The notes beneath the pieces were generated by a model that was given only the letters and a program-made list of their open reading frames with translations, did not search any database and was not told where the DNA came from. A DNA stretch of 64,000 bases from Lysinibacillus timonensis (GTDB lineage Bacteria > Bacillota > Bacilli > Bacillales_A > Planococcaceae): assembly GCF_900291985.1 (NCBI RefSeq), contig NZ_LT985980.1, forward strand, positions 1,310,001-1,374,000, read 5' to 3'. This document shows positions 17,231-26,258 of the stretch, one piece after another. How positions within the stretch are numbered: position 1 is the stretch's first letter; the number at the start of each line of letters is the position of its first letter. The position numbers were made by a program, and so were the translations under genes.

Positions 17231-18832
17231 TTATCTCACATATGCCCTAATTGTAAGAGATTGTTCATCAATTGATAATGTAACTTTGAAAGAATCTCCT
17301 TTATTAAGACCATTTTCACCTAAACTAATTCTCAAACTAGATGTACCATTTGAAGATATACTATAATCATCATTTGCTGTACTAATTTCAGAAATAATAG
17401 GTCTAATAAAATCGGTTGATCCATCAAAGAAGGTAACTTCACCTGTAGCTGGGTTGAATGATCGATAATCATTACCATATTGGTCGATGATTTCAAAATG
17501 TCCGTCTTCTAAAATTTCGTTAAAAATATCACTTGCAGTTAATTCTAAATCTGATTCGGTAATTTCAATGTCTATATCATCTAAAACTTTACCGCTAATT
17601 GAATTATTATCAATTACTTTGAAACTATCGTTTACTTTTACATCTTTTTGAGTAAGAGTTAACGTATGCTTGATTGTTTCGCCAGTATTATTAATCGTAA
17701 CGACAATGTCTGCTTCCAATTGATCTGTCACTTCATCTAATACACCGTCAGCTTGAATAGCATCATAATCAGGAGTTACTACTTTCCCATTAATTTTTAA
17801 ATAATCACTATCACTAGTTATTGTATATGCACTAATCGGAAGTTCCACTTTCACATCGTTAATGAATCCAAAAACTTTAATATCTGCATCATCTTCCACA
17901 ATCACTCTACCGTCAGGAGTTACACCTAAAAGAAATTCATCGCTTTCTACGATAAAGCGCGTCGTTTCAGAGTCTTTAACAGGTTCCTCTTTATCTATTA
18001 TTTGATAATTTACAGAGGCGTCATATTGAATGCCATTAATGTTAAATTGTACTGTTTCTTGCCCATCCCCTGTTAGTGGCTTTGAAAGGGTAACTGTATG
18101 TGTTGTTCGATCGGATAAAGTAACAGATACTTCGTTTGCTGATAATACTTTCACTTCGATAACTGAAAGATTTGCATTTTTGACGTTTATTAATGTGTTT
18201 AAGAAAGAAGCAAATTGTCCTCTTGTTAACGTTGACTTAGGATTGAAAACATCCACTTTTGTTATATCATAGTAATCTAGCACTTGAATAGCTGAACGTG
18301 CACTTTCTTTTGCTTTTTCTAGATCTATTATTTCATTTTCAAATGATAGATTGTTAACGTGTGTAACATAGTCAAATTGGTGAACAGCAGAAAGTGTGTT
18401 TGCTAATACAACCGCCATATTTTCTCGCGTCATTTTTTCTGCTGGCTGTAATTCTCCATTATTACCATCAAAAATACCTAAATCTTTAACTAAAGCAGCG
18501 TACTGAAGAAGTCCGTTTTCTGAGTATGAAGATAGATCTTTAAAACGGATATTTGTTTGATAGTCTGCTGGAATATCATAACCATTCTGAGTTAAATATC
18601 TGCCGATTAATTTCACAACATCTGAGTGTGTTAACGCTTTATTAGGTTTAAACGTTCCATCTGAATACCCATAGATTAAACCCATGTCGACTAATTTCAA
18701 AATAGCTGTTTCATGCGAATTTCCTTGAATATCTGAAAATTGAGCAGCACTTGCTACACTTGGAATTGCTGTGATAGCAGCAACTGTAAGAGCTGTCGTA
18801 AACAAGCCTACATTTTTTTTCTTACTTCCCAT
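17231..18832 (-). CDS. second SLH-domain cell-surface protein
   Basis: The 533-residue protein begins with a signal peptide (KKKNVGLFTTALTVAAITA then IPSVASA). Three SLH domains span about residues 27-210, with GLIYGYSDGTFKPNKALTHSD, GIFDGNNGELQPAEKMTRENM and VFNPKSTLTRGQFASFLN. The remaining part of about 300 residues ends with a region aligned to the C-terminus of the upstream SLH protein: LEADIVVTINNTGETIKHTL, DQYGNDYR, LGENGLNKGDSF, and a -YVR end against -YLR. The start at 18832 is set by GGAGG 8 bases upstream. It has its own terminator and presumably its own promoter, and no Fur box is seen. It is a tandem-duplication product lacking the middle repeats of its neighbour. Confidence 0.9.
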   Translation of the reverse strand: MGSKKKNVGLFTTALTVAAITAIPSVASAAQFSDIQGNSHETAILKLVDMGLIYGYSDGTFKPNKALTHSDVVKLIGRYLTQNGYDIPADYQTNIRFKDLSSYSENGLLQYAALVKDLGIFDGNNGELQPAEKMTRENMAVVLANTLSAVHQFDYVTHVNNLSFENEIIDLEKAKESARSAIQVLDYYDITKVDVFNPKSTLTRGQFASFLNTLINVKNANLSVIEVKVLSANEVSVTLSDRTTHTVTLSKPLTGDGQETVQFNINGIQYDASVNYQIIDKEEPVKDSETTRFIVESDEFLLGVTPDGRVIVEDDADIKVFGFINDVKVELPISAYTITSDSDYLKINGKVVTPDYDAIQADGVLDEVTDQLEADIVVTINNTGETIKHTLTLTQKDVKVNDSFKVIDNNSISGKVLDDIDIEITESDLELTASDIFNEILEDGHFEIIDQYGNDYRSFNPATGEVTFFDGSTDFIRPIISEISTANDDYSISSNGTSSLRISLGENGLNKGDSFKVTLSIDEQSLTIRAYVR

Positions 18833-19002
18833 ATTAATATCCTCCAAGAAAGATTTAGACGTAACACCATCTTATTACTATACTAGCTTAAATTCAAAGG
18901 TTTTGAGAAATAAAGACTAATGAAATAACAAAAAAATATAAACGCGTTCATCTTAGAATTACTATTGCTATAACTACTCTTTGATTTTAAAAAGCATATA
19001 CA

Positions 19003-19050
19003 TCAAAAAGAAGCCCTTATGAACAAAAAATTGTTTAAAGGACTTCATTT
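19003..19050 (-). terminator. terminator of the uronate operon
   Basis: On the minus strand GAAGTCCTTTA pairs with TAAGGGCTTC (one G-U pair), followed by TTTTTGATG. It lies about 45 bp past the kdgA stop. Confidence 0.75.
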
Positions 19051-19091
19051 GAGTGCGATTTCTTATAGAGTTATATGTTACTAATGCTATA

Positions 19092-19706
19092 TTAGGACAA
19101 TTTATTATTCCATTCAATAGCTTCATTTGTAATGGCTTCCCAATTTTTTGAGTGGAGCCATTCCTTCTTAACTAAATCACTTCCCGCTCCGACAATTTGA
19201 GCTCCTGCATCAATATAGGATCTCACTGTTTCAAGGTTAATGCCTCCAGTGGTCATGATTTGTATATGTGATAATGGCCCTTTTACATCCTTTATAAACT
19301 TCACTCCTAGGGTAGAAGCTGGGAAAAGTTTCACTATTTTCGCTCCAGCAACATATGCAGTTTGCATCTCTGTAGGAGAAAATACACCTGGGATTACAGG
19401 AATATTTTTTTCGATACAGATGTGTACAACATCTAAATTTAAAGCAGGTGATACAATGAATTCTGCGCCAGCATCAATTGCTTTTTCACAATCTTCCACA
19501 GTCAATACAGTTCCTGCACCAACTAATAGATCTTCATTATTTTGCTTTGCTTCACGAATCATATCAGTGGCATTTTCGGAATCCATCGTAATTTCTATCG
19601 CCTTAATGCCTCCATCTTTTAGCGCCTTGACGAGTTCTTGGTTAAGATCGTATGGAACTTTTCGTAAAACGGGAATTAACCGAACATCTTGTAATTTACT
19701 ATACAT
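19092..19706 (-). CDS. kdgA: KDPG/KHG aldolase
   Basis: The 204-residue protein is a class I 2-keto-3-deoxy-6-phosphogluconate aldolase. It shows IPVLRKV near the N-terminus, AIEITMDS with the catalytic Glu38, VGAGTVL, and the Schiff-base lysine Lys126 in AKIVKLFPAS, followed by MTTGGIN and VGAGSDL. It cleaves KDPG to pyruvate and glyceraldehyde-3-phosphate in the cytoplasm. It is the last gene of the uronate operon, 11 bp after kdgK, whose product supplies its substrate. Confidence 0.93.
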   Translation of the reverse strand: MYSKLQDVRLIPVLRKVPYDLNQELVKALKDGGIKAIEITMDSENATDMIREAKQNNEDLLVGAGTVLTVEDCEKAIDAGAEFIVSPALNLDVVHICIEKNIPVIPGVFSPTEMQTAYVAGAKIVKLFPASTLGVKFIKDVKGPLSHIQIMTTGGINLETVRSYIDAGAQIVGAGSDLVKKEWLHSKNWEAITNEAIEWNNKLS

Positions 19707-19717
19707 TGCCCATCTTC

Positions 19718-20665
19718 CTATCGTTCAATATTTTCACGTGCACCTAAAAATACTTCAACATCTTCTAAATATGGTAGTCCTTCATTATCTCCCTCAACTT
19801 GTACGACCATTGCTCCAACAGCATTTGCTAATTGAACTGATTTTTCTACCGGCCAATTTTGTGTAATGCCATATAGAAAAGCTGCATCAAATCCATCTCC
19901 TGCACCTACTGTATCTACCACTCTTTTAACTTTAAATCCTGGTATTTGAATCAATTTACTATTCTCTAAATAGGCAGCACCAGATGCCCCCTCTTTTACG
20001 ATTACATGCTGTACATCGTAATTTTGTAGAGATTCGATCATTTCTTCTTCGCTTGACGTATTGAACAAAATTTCTAATTCCTCACGACCTGTTAATAAAT
20101 AATCTACGTAAGGCATATAAGTTAACAAAGTTTCTCGTGCCAGTTCTTTTGACCATAGCTTCAATCGAATATTCGGATCTAAAGATACTTTTACTCCATT
20201 TTGTTTTGCAATTTTTATTGCTTCTAAAATAACCTCACGATTTTGCTTTTGTATTGCAGGGAAAACGCCTGTTACATGTAGAATTTTCGCCTTTTTAATA
20301 TAGTCAATTGGCAAATTATCCACATTTAACGTTTCTGTCGGTGACTTATGACGATAGTAGAATGTTTTACTGTCACCAGAGGCATGTACTTCTTTAAAGT
20401 TTAAGGATGTAGGATAGTTGTCGATAAGCTTCACTTCCGAAACATCAATTCCTTCTCCACGAACAGTATTTAATATATGTCTTCCAAATTCGTCTTTACC
20501 AAGTCGGCTAATCCAGCCAGCTTTTAAACCTAATCGTGCACAGCCAATGATTACATTTAATTCTGCTCCACCAATTTTACGCTTAAACTCACTTACATAG
20601 CGTAACGGACCTTTGTAAGATGGGTCAAACGTAATCATACCATCTCCAATTGTAATAATATCCAT
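19718..20665 (-). CDS. kdgK: 2-keto-3-deoxygluconate kinase (PfkB family)
   Basis: The 315-residue ribokinase-fold protein has the N-terminal GDGMITFDP segment, KIGGAELNVIIGCARLGL (sugar-binding glycine pair), and the PfkB signature VVDTVGAGDGFDAAF with catalytic Asp near residue 258. It phosphorylates 2-keto-3-deoxygluconate to KDPG. Position between the KduD-like SDRs and kdgA supports this specificity over other PfkB kinases. A GAGGG site lies before the ATG. Confidence 0.9.
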   Translation of the reverse strand: MDIITIGDGMITFDPSYKGPLRYVSEFKRKIGGAELNVIIGCARLGLKAGWISRLGKDEFGRHILNTVRGEGIDVSEVKLIDNYPTSLNFKEVHASGDSKTFYYRHKSPTETLNVDNLPIDYIKKAKILHVTGVFPAIQKQNREVILEAIKIAKQNGVKVSLDPNIRLKLWSKELARETLLTYMPYVDYLLTGREELEILFNTSSEEEMIESLQNYDVQHVIVKEGASGAAYLENSKLIQIPGFKVKRVVDTVGAGDGFDAAFLYGITQNWPVEKSVQLANAVGAMVVQVEGDNEGLPYLEDVEVFLGARENIER

Positions 20666-20689
20666 TTATTAACCCTCACTCAATTAGAA

Positions 20690-21454
20690 TTAACGGCCCA
20701 TCCAGCCACCATCTACAACTAAAACATGACCTGACACATAATCTGACGCCTTAGATGCTAAAAATACCGCAGCTCCGGCTAGATCATCTGCTTGACCCCA
20801 ACGTCCTGCTGGAATACGTTCTAAAATCGACTTACTACGTTCTTCATCGTTACGAAGAGCCTCTGTATTGTTCGTAGAAATATAACCTGGTGCGATCGCA
20901 TTTACTTGGACACCAAGCGAAGACCATTCATTTGCTAATGCTTTCGTTAACCCTGCAACAGCATGTTTACTAGCTGTGTAACCAGGTACATTAATACCAC
21001 CTTGGAATGATAATAATGAAGCAATATTAATGATTTTACCTGATTTATTTGCAATCATTTGATTCCCGATTGTTTGGCAAAGTGTAAATACTGAATTAAT
21101 GTTTACATCCAATACACGATTCCACTCTTGGAAATTATGTTTTGCAGCTGGTTCACGGTAAATGATTCCTGCATTGTTTACTAGAATATCTACATTATAT
21201 TTAGATAATATTGGTTGAAGATGTTTGTTTAAGTTTTCGACATCACTTAGATCGATAAGAAATGTCTCGTAAGTACCTTGTAATTCCAAAATTTTATTTT
21301 GAGTTTCTTGCATATTATCTTGATGGCCAATTAATATTAAATGGGCACCAGCAGCTGCAAGTCCAACTGAAATCGCTTGCCCAATACCAGTACGTGCTCC
21401 TGTTACTATTGCTGTCTTCCCTTTTAATGAAAAATAGTCTAGCTGAAAGCTCAT
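20690..21454 (-). CDS. kduD: KduD-like SDR, 2-keto-3-deoxygluconate 5-dehydrogenase (copy 1)
   Basis: The 254-residue classical SDR carries TGARTGIGQA (NAD binding, residues 19-28), NNAG, catalytic Ser in ASLLSFQGG and YTASK (Tyr-x-x-x-Lys). The length and the SLLSFQGGxxVPxYxASK block fit KduD, which reduces 2,5-diketo-3-deoxygluconate to 2-keto-3-deoxygluconate using NADH. It has a paralogue directly upstream at 21516-22271, so one of the two may act on a different keto-uronate such as fructuronate or tagaturonate. Confidence 0.85.
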   Translation of the reverse strand: MSFQLDYFSLKGKTAIVTGARTGIGQAISVGLAAAGAHLILIGHQDNMQETQNKILELQGTYETFLIDLSDVENLNKHLQPILSKYNVDILVNNAGIIYREPAAKHNFQEWNRVLDVNINSVFTLCQTIGNQMIANKSGKIINIASLLSFQGGINVPGYTASKHAVAGLTKALANEWSSLGVQVNAIAPGYISTNNTEALRNDEERSKSILERIPAGRWGQADDLAGAAVFLASKASDYVSGHVLVVDGGWMGR

Positions 21455-21515
21455 ATTCCTCGCTCCTTCATTTTTGTTCTAATGTTATTTGTAAGTCTGA
21501 ATTTCTAGTATTCTC

Positions 21516-22271
21516 TTATCGACCTAACCAACCACCATCTATTGCAATCGTATATCCGTGTACGTAATCAGATGCGCTAGATGCTAGAAAAATGACAGCC
21601 CCCTGCATATCCTTTCCTGTTCCCCAGCGTCCAGCCGGAATACGTTCTAATATTTGACGACTTCTTATTTCATCATCGATTAGCGCTTCATTCATATCGG
21701 TAGCCATATAACCTGGTGCAACACAATTCACATTAATACCTTTTGATGCCCATTCATTCGCTAAAGATTTTGTGAATTGCATGACAGCACCTTTACTTGC
21801 AGCATAGGCAGGAACAGTTAGTCCTCCTTGGAATGAAAGCAAGGACGCGACATTAATAATTTTTCCATATCCTCGTTCTAGCATTGACTTTCCAACCATT
21901 TGACACAAGCTAAATACGGCGTTTGCATTTACATTCATTACGAAATTCCAATCTTCCTGAGGGAATTCCACTGCTGGGTGTCTTTTTTGAACTCCAGCAT
22001 TATTGACTAAAATGTCAACTTTACCTAGTTTTTCTTCTATTATATTAATAAGCTCTTCATGCTTTGGAATATCACCTATATCAAATCCAATCGAAACAGC
22101 CTTCACACCAAATTGTTCTAGCTCTCTCACAACTTCTGGATTTTCATTTCTTGAGATAATGGCTACATTTGCCCCTGCCTCAGCTAAGCCAAGTGCAATG
22201 TCTTTTCCTAATCCTCGGCTTCCTCCGGTTACTACTGCATTTTTGCCAGTCAAATCAAATAAACGGTGCAT
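21516..22271 (-). CDS. KduD-like SDR (copy 2)
   Basis: The 251-residue SDR has TGGSRGLGKDIA, NNAG, ASLLSFQGG and YAASK. It is close in sequence to the downstream SDR across the whole length, indicating tandem duplication. The frame is open upstream to 22310, but AGGAGG 7 bases before the ATG at 22271 fixes the start. It may be 2-keto-3-deoxygluconate or gluconate 5-dehydrogenase; I cannot say which copy carries which activity. Confidence 0.85.
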   Translation of the reverse strand: MHRLFDLTGKNAVVTGGSRGLGKDIALGLAEAGANVAIISRNENPEVVRELEQFGVKAVSIGFDIGDIPKHEELINIIEEKLGKVDILVNNAGVQKRHPAVEFPQEDWNFVMNVNANAVFSLCQMVGKSMLERGYGKIINVASLLSFQGGLTVPAYAASKGAVMQFTKSLANEWASKGINVNCVAPGYMATDMNEALIDDEIRSRQILERIPAGRWGTGKDMQGAVIFLASSASDYVHGYTIAIDGGWLGR

Positions 22272-22281
22272 CAGTTTCCTC

Positions 22282-23283
22282 CTAAAATGCGTATAAAACT
22301 TTAATGGCATTTGTTGGTGTTGTTAATAATTCGAATCCTTCCATTGCTTGTTCCGGTGTTAAAACATGTGTAATAATTTCGGAAAATTGTGGAACCTTCG
22401 TTAATAAGTTCAAAGCAAGTTCAATATCACGATTCGTATAAACACGCACGAACTGTATAGTTAGTTCTTTAAACATACCTTGAATTAAATTCATTTCAGT
22501 CGGCTTCTTATATGCCGCAACGATTACAATTGTTCCTTGTACTTTCACGATTTCCGTTACTTGACTTAGAACTGATGGATGACCAGCACAGTCGAATACA
22601 TAATCAATACCAGATTGTTCTGTCATCTCAGCTATCTCTTTTACAATATCGTCTTTTAATGGACTAAATGTTTTAAATCCTAATTGCCCTGCTTTTTCCA
22701 ATCGAAGCTCATTAGCCTCTATAACAATTACTTCTGATGCTCCATAAGCTCTGAGTGTTAAAGCAACACATAATCCAATTGTTCCTGCGCCATATACGAC
22801 TGCCCGATCTCCAACTAAAAAGTTTGCCTTCCTCACAGCGTGTACCGCTACAGCAATAGGCTCAGAGAGGGCACCGAGTTCTAGTGAAACATTTTCTGGA
22901 AGTGGTATGACTTTATCTACCTCAACTGTTATATACTCAGCCATTCCACCGTCTACATCAATACCCACTAATTTTAAATGTTCACACACATGTGATTGAC
23001 CTGTAGTACAAGGAATACAAATACCACAACTTATTAATGGATTAACAGTGACTTTTGTTCCAATTGGATATTTTGGATGCTCACTTTCAATTGTTGCCGA
23101 AAATTCATGCCCTAATATAAGGGGAGCTTTTGCACGAGGGTGTGTACCTGCGAATATATTTAAGTCCGTTCCACAAATCCCTGCATAAGCATTTTTTAAC
23201 AATACATACCCCTCAGTAACAGTAGGTTTACTAACTACTTGACACTCAACTTTATTAGGTTCTGTATAAACAATCGCTTTCAC
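22282..23283 (-). CDS. zinc-dependent medium-chain dehydrogenase of the uronate operon
   Basis: The 333-residue protein is an MDR-family polyol dehydrogenase. GICGTDLNIFAG and GHEFSATIE hold catalytic zinc ligands, CGICIPCTTGQSHVCE holds the four structural-zinc cysteines, and VYGAGTIGLCVALTL is the NAD loop. Relatives act on sorbitol, L-idonate, galactonate or threonine. In this operon oxidation of an aldonate or keto-uronate intermediate is likely. It begins with GTG at 23283, GGGGAGG 9 bases upstream. A stem-loop separates it from the TRAP genes. Confidence 0.85.
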   Translation of the reverse strand: MKAIVYTEPNKVECQVVSKPTVTEGYVLLKNAYAGICGTDLNIFAGTHPRAKAPLILGHEFSATIESEHPKYPIGTKVTVNPLISCGICIPCTTGQSHVCEHLKLVGIDVDGGMAEYITVEVDKVIPLPENVSLELGALSEPIAVAVHAVRKANFLVGDRAVVYGAGTIGLCVALTLRAYGASEVIVIEANELRLEKAGQLGFKTFSPLKDDIVKEIAEMTEQSGIDYVFDCAGHPSVLSQVTEIVKVQGTIVIVAAYKKPTEMNLIQGMFKELTIQFVRVYTNRDIELALNLLTKVPQFSEIITHVLTPEQAMEGFELLTTPTNAIKVLYAF

Positions 23284-23327
23284 CTATTTCAACCTCCCCT
23301 TCAACATATATTTTGTCGTTGATTAGA

Positions 23328-23369
23328 AAAGCGACCAAAAGTACCTATGAAAATACCTTTGGACGCTTA
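23328..23369 (-). terminator. stem-loop between the TRAP genes and the dehydrogenase gene
   Basis: AAGCG, CCAAA and GTA segments pair with TAC, TTTGG and CGCTT segments, interrupted by two mismatches. The minus-strand tail is TTTTCTAAT, a weak U-tract. It lies inside the operon, so it may be a partial terminator or an RNA-stability element giving more TRAP than dehydrogenase transcript. Confidence 0.5.
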
Positions 23370-23377
23370 TTCGATCA

Positions 23378-24685
23378 TTATTTAATAAGGCCCAGTACCT
23401 TAGGTAACCATAAAGATAATTCTGGTACGTAAGTTACTAATAAAAGAACGACGACCGTTACTGCAAAGAATGGTATTAATGGTCGAATAACTTGTTCTAT
23501 TTTCAATTTCGCTATCCGTGCTCCGACAAATAATACAGGTCCAACAGGAGGCGTAATCGTACCAATACTTAAATTGAAAACAACCATAATTCCGAAGTGT
23601 ACTGGATCCATACCAAACTGTAAAACAATTGGTAAAAAAATAGGAGTGAAAATAAGTATAGCCGGTGTCGGATCCATAAATGTACCAACTATTAAAAGGA
23701 TAATATTCATTATGATTAGAATAATAATGAAGTTATCTGTTAGAGCTAATAATGTATCTGCAATTAATTTTGGAATACCTGTAAAAGACATTACCCATGA
23801 CATGATTGTCGATACACCAATTAAGAAAATTACAATTGCGGTTGTACGGGTTGACTCTATTAAAATTCGAGGTAAATCCTTTACTTTAATCGTTCTATAC
23901 AAAAATGATAGTAACAATGCATACACTACCGCTATAGCGGATCCTTCCGTTGCAGTAAAGACGCCACCAATTATTCCACCGATGACGATAACGATTAATA
24001 ATAAACTTGGAATTGCATCTATGAAAACCTTTAAAGCTACTCCAAATGGAACTCTTTCATTTCCTTTATAACCCTTACGTTTCGCAATAATGAAGGCTGT
24101 AATCATACAAGCAATTCCCCATAAAACCCCTGGTATGTATCCTGCCATGAATAGTGCTGCAATAGATGTTCCACCACTAACTAGAGAGAAAACGATTAGA
24201 GTATTACTTGGTGGAATTAGCATACCTGTTGGTGCAGATGCAATATTAACTGCCGAACTAAATGCTCGGTCATAACCTTCCTTTTCTTGCATTGGGCCCA
24301 TTGTTGAGCCTACTGCAGCTGCGGCAGCAACAGCAGATCCTGAAATGGAACCGAACAACATATTGGCTAAAACATTTGTTTGAGCCAATGATCCTGGCAT
24401 ACGTCCTACTACAACTTTTGCACAGTTTACTAGTCGTAGGGCGATTCCACCGTTATTCATAATGACTCCTGCTAAAATAAAGAAAGGAATCGCTAACAAC
24501 GTAAATGAGTTGATTCCTGTAAACATTCGTTGTGCAGAAGTTTGAAGAGCATTCGCAGGATCTAATATAGAAAACATAGCCAGCATTGAAGCTATTCCTA
24601 CGCTTATACCAATTGGTGCTCCAATTATTAGAAAAAATGCTACTGCTGCAAATAAAATTAACCCTGCTATCCCTGCAGACATCAT
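23378..24685 (-). CDS. TRAP transporter large permease (DctM family)
   Basis: The 435-residue polytopic protein has about a dozen hydrophobic segments. Typical DctM blocks are AIPFFILAGVIMNNGGIALRL, SGSAVAAAAAVGSTMGP and VFNLSIGTITPPVGPVLFVG. It is the membrane translocation subunit of a sodium-driven tripartite transporter. It follows dctQ and dctP genes in the same operon. The kdu/kdg neighbours suggest that the cargo is a hexuronate or unsaturated uronate. Confidence 0.93.
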   Translation of the reverse strand: MMSAGIAGLILFAAVAFFLIIGAPIGISVGIASMLAMFSILDPANALQTSAQRMFTGINSFTLLAIPFFILAGVIMNNGGIALRLVNCAKVVVGRMPGSLAQTNVLANMLFGSISGSAVAAAAAVGSTMGPMQEKEGYDRAFSSAVNIASAPTGMLIPPSNTLIVFSLVSGGTSIAALFMAGYIPGVLWGIACMITAFIIAKRKGYKGNERVPFGVALKVFIDAIPSLLLIVIVIGGIIGGVFTATEGSAIAVVYALLLSFLYRTIKVKDLPRILIESTRTTAIVIFLIGVSTIMSWVMSFTGIPKLIADTLLALTDNFIIILIIMNIILLIVGTFMDPTPAILIFTPIFLPIVLQFGMDPVHFGIMVVFNLSIGTITPPVGPVLFVGARIAKLKIEQVIRPLIPFFAVTVVVLLLVTYVPELSLWLPKVLGLIK

Positions 24686-24707
24686 CGTTTCACCTACTCC
24701 TCTCGTG

Positions 24708-25196
24708 TCATTCTACAACTTCTAATGGTTTTTTATTTTTCAAAATACTATAAATATTGTAAATGCAGTAGAAAATAATAAATATTCCACTGACTGGCAT
24801 TGCTGCATATAAATAACCAACTGGTATTTGCAATGCAGCGGACATTTGTGTCCATGCTAATTTTGTAATCGCTAAACCACCAGAAAGTAAGACTAGAGCG
24901 GAGAAGATAATAACACTTAATTCTATAAATATTTGTACTAATAATTTAAATTTGGTAGGAAATTTCTCTTGAATAAATTCAATTCGCATATGCCCATATT
25001 CACCAAATACAAATGCTGAACCAAACAGTACTAACCAGACAAAACAGTATTTTGCTAATTCTTCTGAAAATGCACTTGGATCGTTAAGCACAAATCGTGT
25101 GAATACTTGCCACGTTACAAGGAGAACTAATGCGCCGAATAATACGACGCATGTAGTAGACAAAACTTTATCAAGTACTTTTTTTAATATCTCCAT
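24708..25196 (-). CDS. TRAP transporter small permease (DctQ family)
   Basis: The 162-residue protein has four predicted membrane helices and the DctQ hallmark pattern WQVFTRFVLNDPSAFSEELAKYCFVW, followed by GEYGHMRIEF. It pairs with the large permease encoded 22 bp downstream and the binding protein encoded 16 bp upstream. Confidence 0.92.
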   Translation of the reverse strand: MEILKKVLDKVLSTTCVVLFGALVLLVTWQVFTRFVLNDPSAFSEELAKYCFVWLVLFGSAFVFGEYGHMRIEFIQEKFPTKFKLLVQIFIELSVIIFSALVLLSGGLAITKLAWTQMSAALQIPVGYLYAAMPVSGIFIIFYCIYNIYSILKNKKPLEVVE

Positions 25197-25212
25197 ATGA
25201 AGTCACCACCAA

Positions 25213-26232
25213 TTATTTCGCTGCCTCACGAACTTTCTCATATAATTGTTTAGCATTTTCTGATGTTAATTTTTCTTGTACAACTGATTCTGTTGCTTTT
25301 CGGAATAATTCAATATCTACATCATTGAATTTAGCTCCTGCTGCTTCTGCATCAGCAATTGCTTTTTGTACATCTTCATCCCACATTTCAACTTCACGAT
25401 CAATTGCAACTAAAAGTTCTTCTTTAAAGATCTGTTGGTGTTCTTCACTCATACCATCAAATAATTGTGAATTAATAAGTAAATAATCTGGGAACATTAA
25501 GTGTTTTGTATAAGAATAGTAAGGTGCAATTTCAGCATGTTTTAGGTTTGCGTAAATTAGTTCGTTATTTTCGCCACCCTCAATAACGCCTGATTGAATG
25601 GCAGTATATACTTCACCTTGACCCATTGGTGTACCTGTTCCACCCATTTGTTCCATCATTTTAATATTTGTATCTGATTCGATAATACGAATTTTTAACC
25701 CATTTAAATCTTCTGGTGTATTAATCGGTTTTTCACTGTTATAGACATTACGTACACCTGAGTGGAATGCTCCTGCTACAAAAATCCCTTGATCTTTTAA
25801 AGAAGAATAAAGATCTCCTACAACTGCTTGATCATTTAATACTGACATTTGGTGTTCTGCAGATTCAAATACATATGGTAAGTTAAACACAGCAAAATCT
25901 TCATTGAAGTTTTCTAACAAACTACCTGCAACGATTGACATTGCAATTGTTCCTGTTTGTACTTGTTCAATTGTTTCGCGCTGTGCCCCTAATAGTTCAT
26001 TTGGGAAAATTTCAATTTCATATGCTCCATTTGTACGTTCTTTTAATTTTTCACCAAATTCTACCATCGCTTTATACTGTGGGTGATTTTCTGGTTGGTT
26101 AAAAGCTACTTTTAACACTTGTGTTTGACCATTTGATGCTCCACCTTCACTACTACCACCGCATGCTACTAACATAGTACAAACGATTGCCATAACCCCT
26201 AAAAACATAAACTGTTTAAAAAACTTTTTCAT
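25213..26232 (-). CDS. TRAP transporter substrate-binding lipoprotein (DctP family)
   Basis: The 339-residue protein has a lipoprotein signal peptide ending in LVAC (Cys24). The DctP fold follows with NQPENHPQYKAMVEFGEKLKE, GAQRETIEQVQTGTIAMSI and NGLKIRIIES, where Arg is the conserved carboxylate-binding residue. QSGVIEGGENN follows. This arginine fits an acidic sugar ligand. It is the extracytoplasmic receptor of the operon's TRAP system. Confidence 0.93.
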   Translation of the reverse strand: MKKFFKQFMFLGVMAIVCTMLVACGGSSEGGASNGQTQVLKVAFNQPENHPQYKAMVEFGEKLKERTNGAYEIEIFPNELLGAQRETIEQVQTGTIAMSIVAGSLLENFNEDFAVFNLPYVFESAEHQMSVLNDQAVVGDLYSSLKDQGIFVAGAFHSGVRNVYNSEKPINTPEDLNGLKIRIIESDTNIKMMEQMGGTGTPMGQGEVYTAIQSGVIEGGENNELIYANLKHAEIAPYYSYTKHLMFPDYLLINSQLFDGMSEEHQQIFKEELLVAIDREVEMWDEDVQKAIADAEAAGAKFNDVDIELFRKATESVVQEKLTSENAKQLYEKVREAAK

Positions 26233-26258
26233 TTTAGTCCCCCCAATTTGTGTGTGAA

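Noticed and set aside
19240-19866. 208-codon plus-strand frame opposite kdgA and kdgK
   Set aside because: It is antisense to two well-supported enzymes, with low-complexity composition and no ribosome binding site. The same holds for the other long antisense frames (for example 23574-24071, 34815-35144, 60706-61140).
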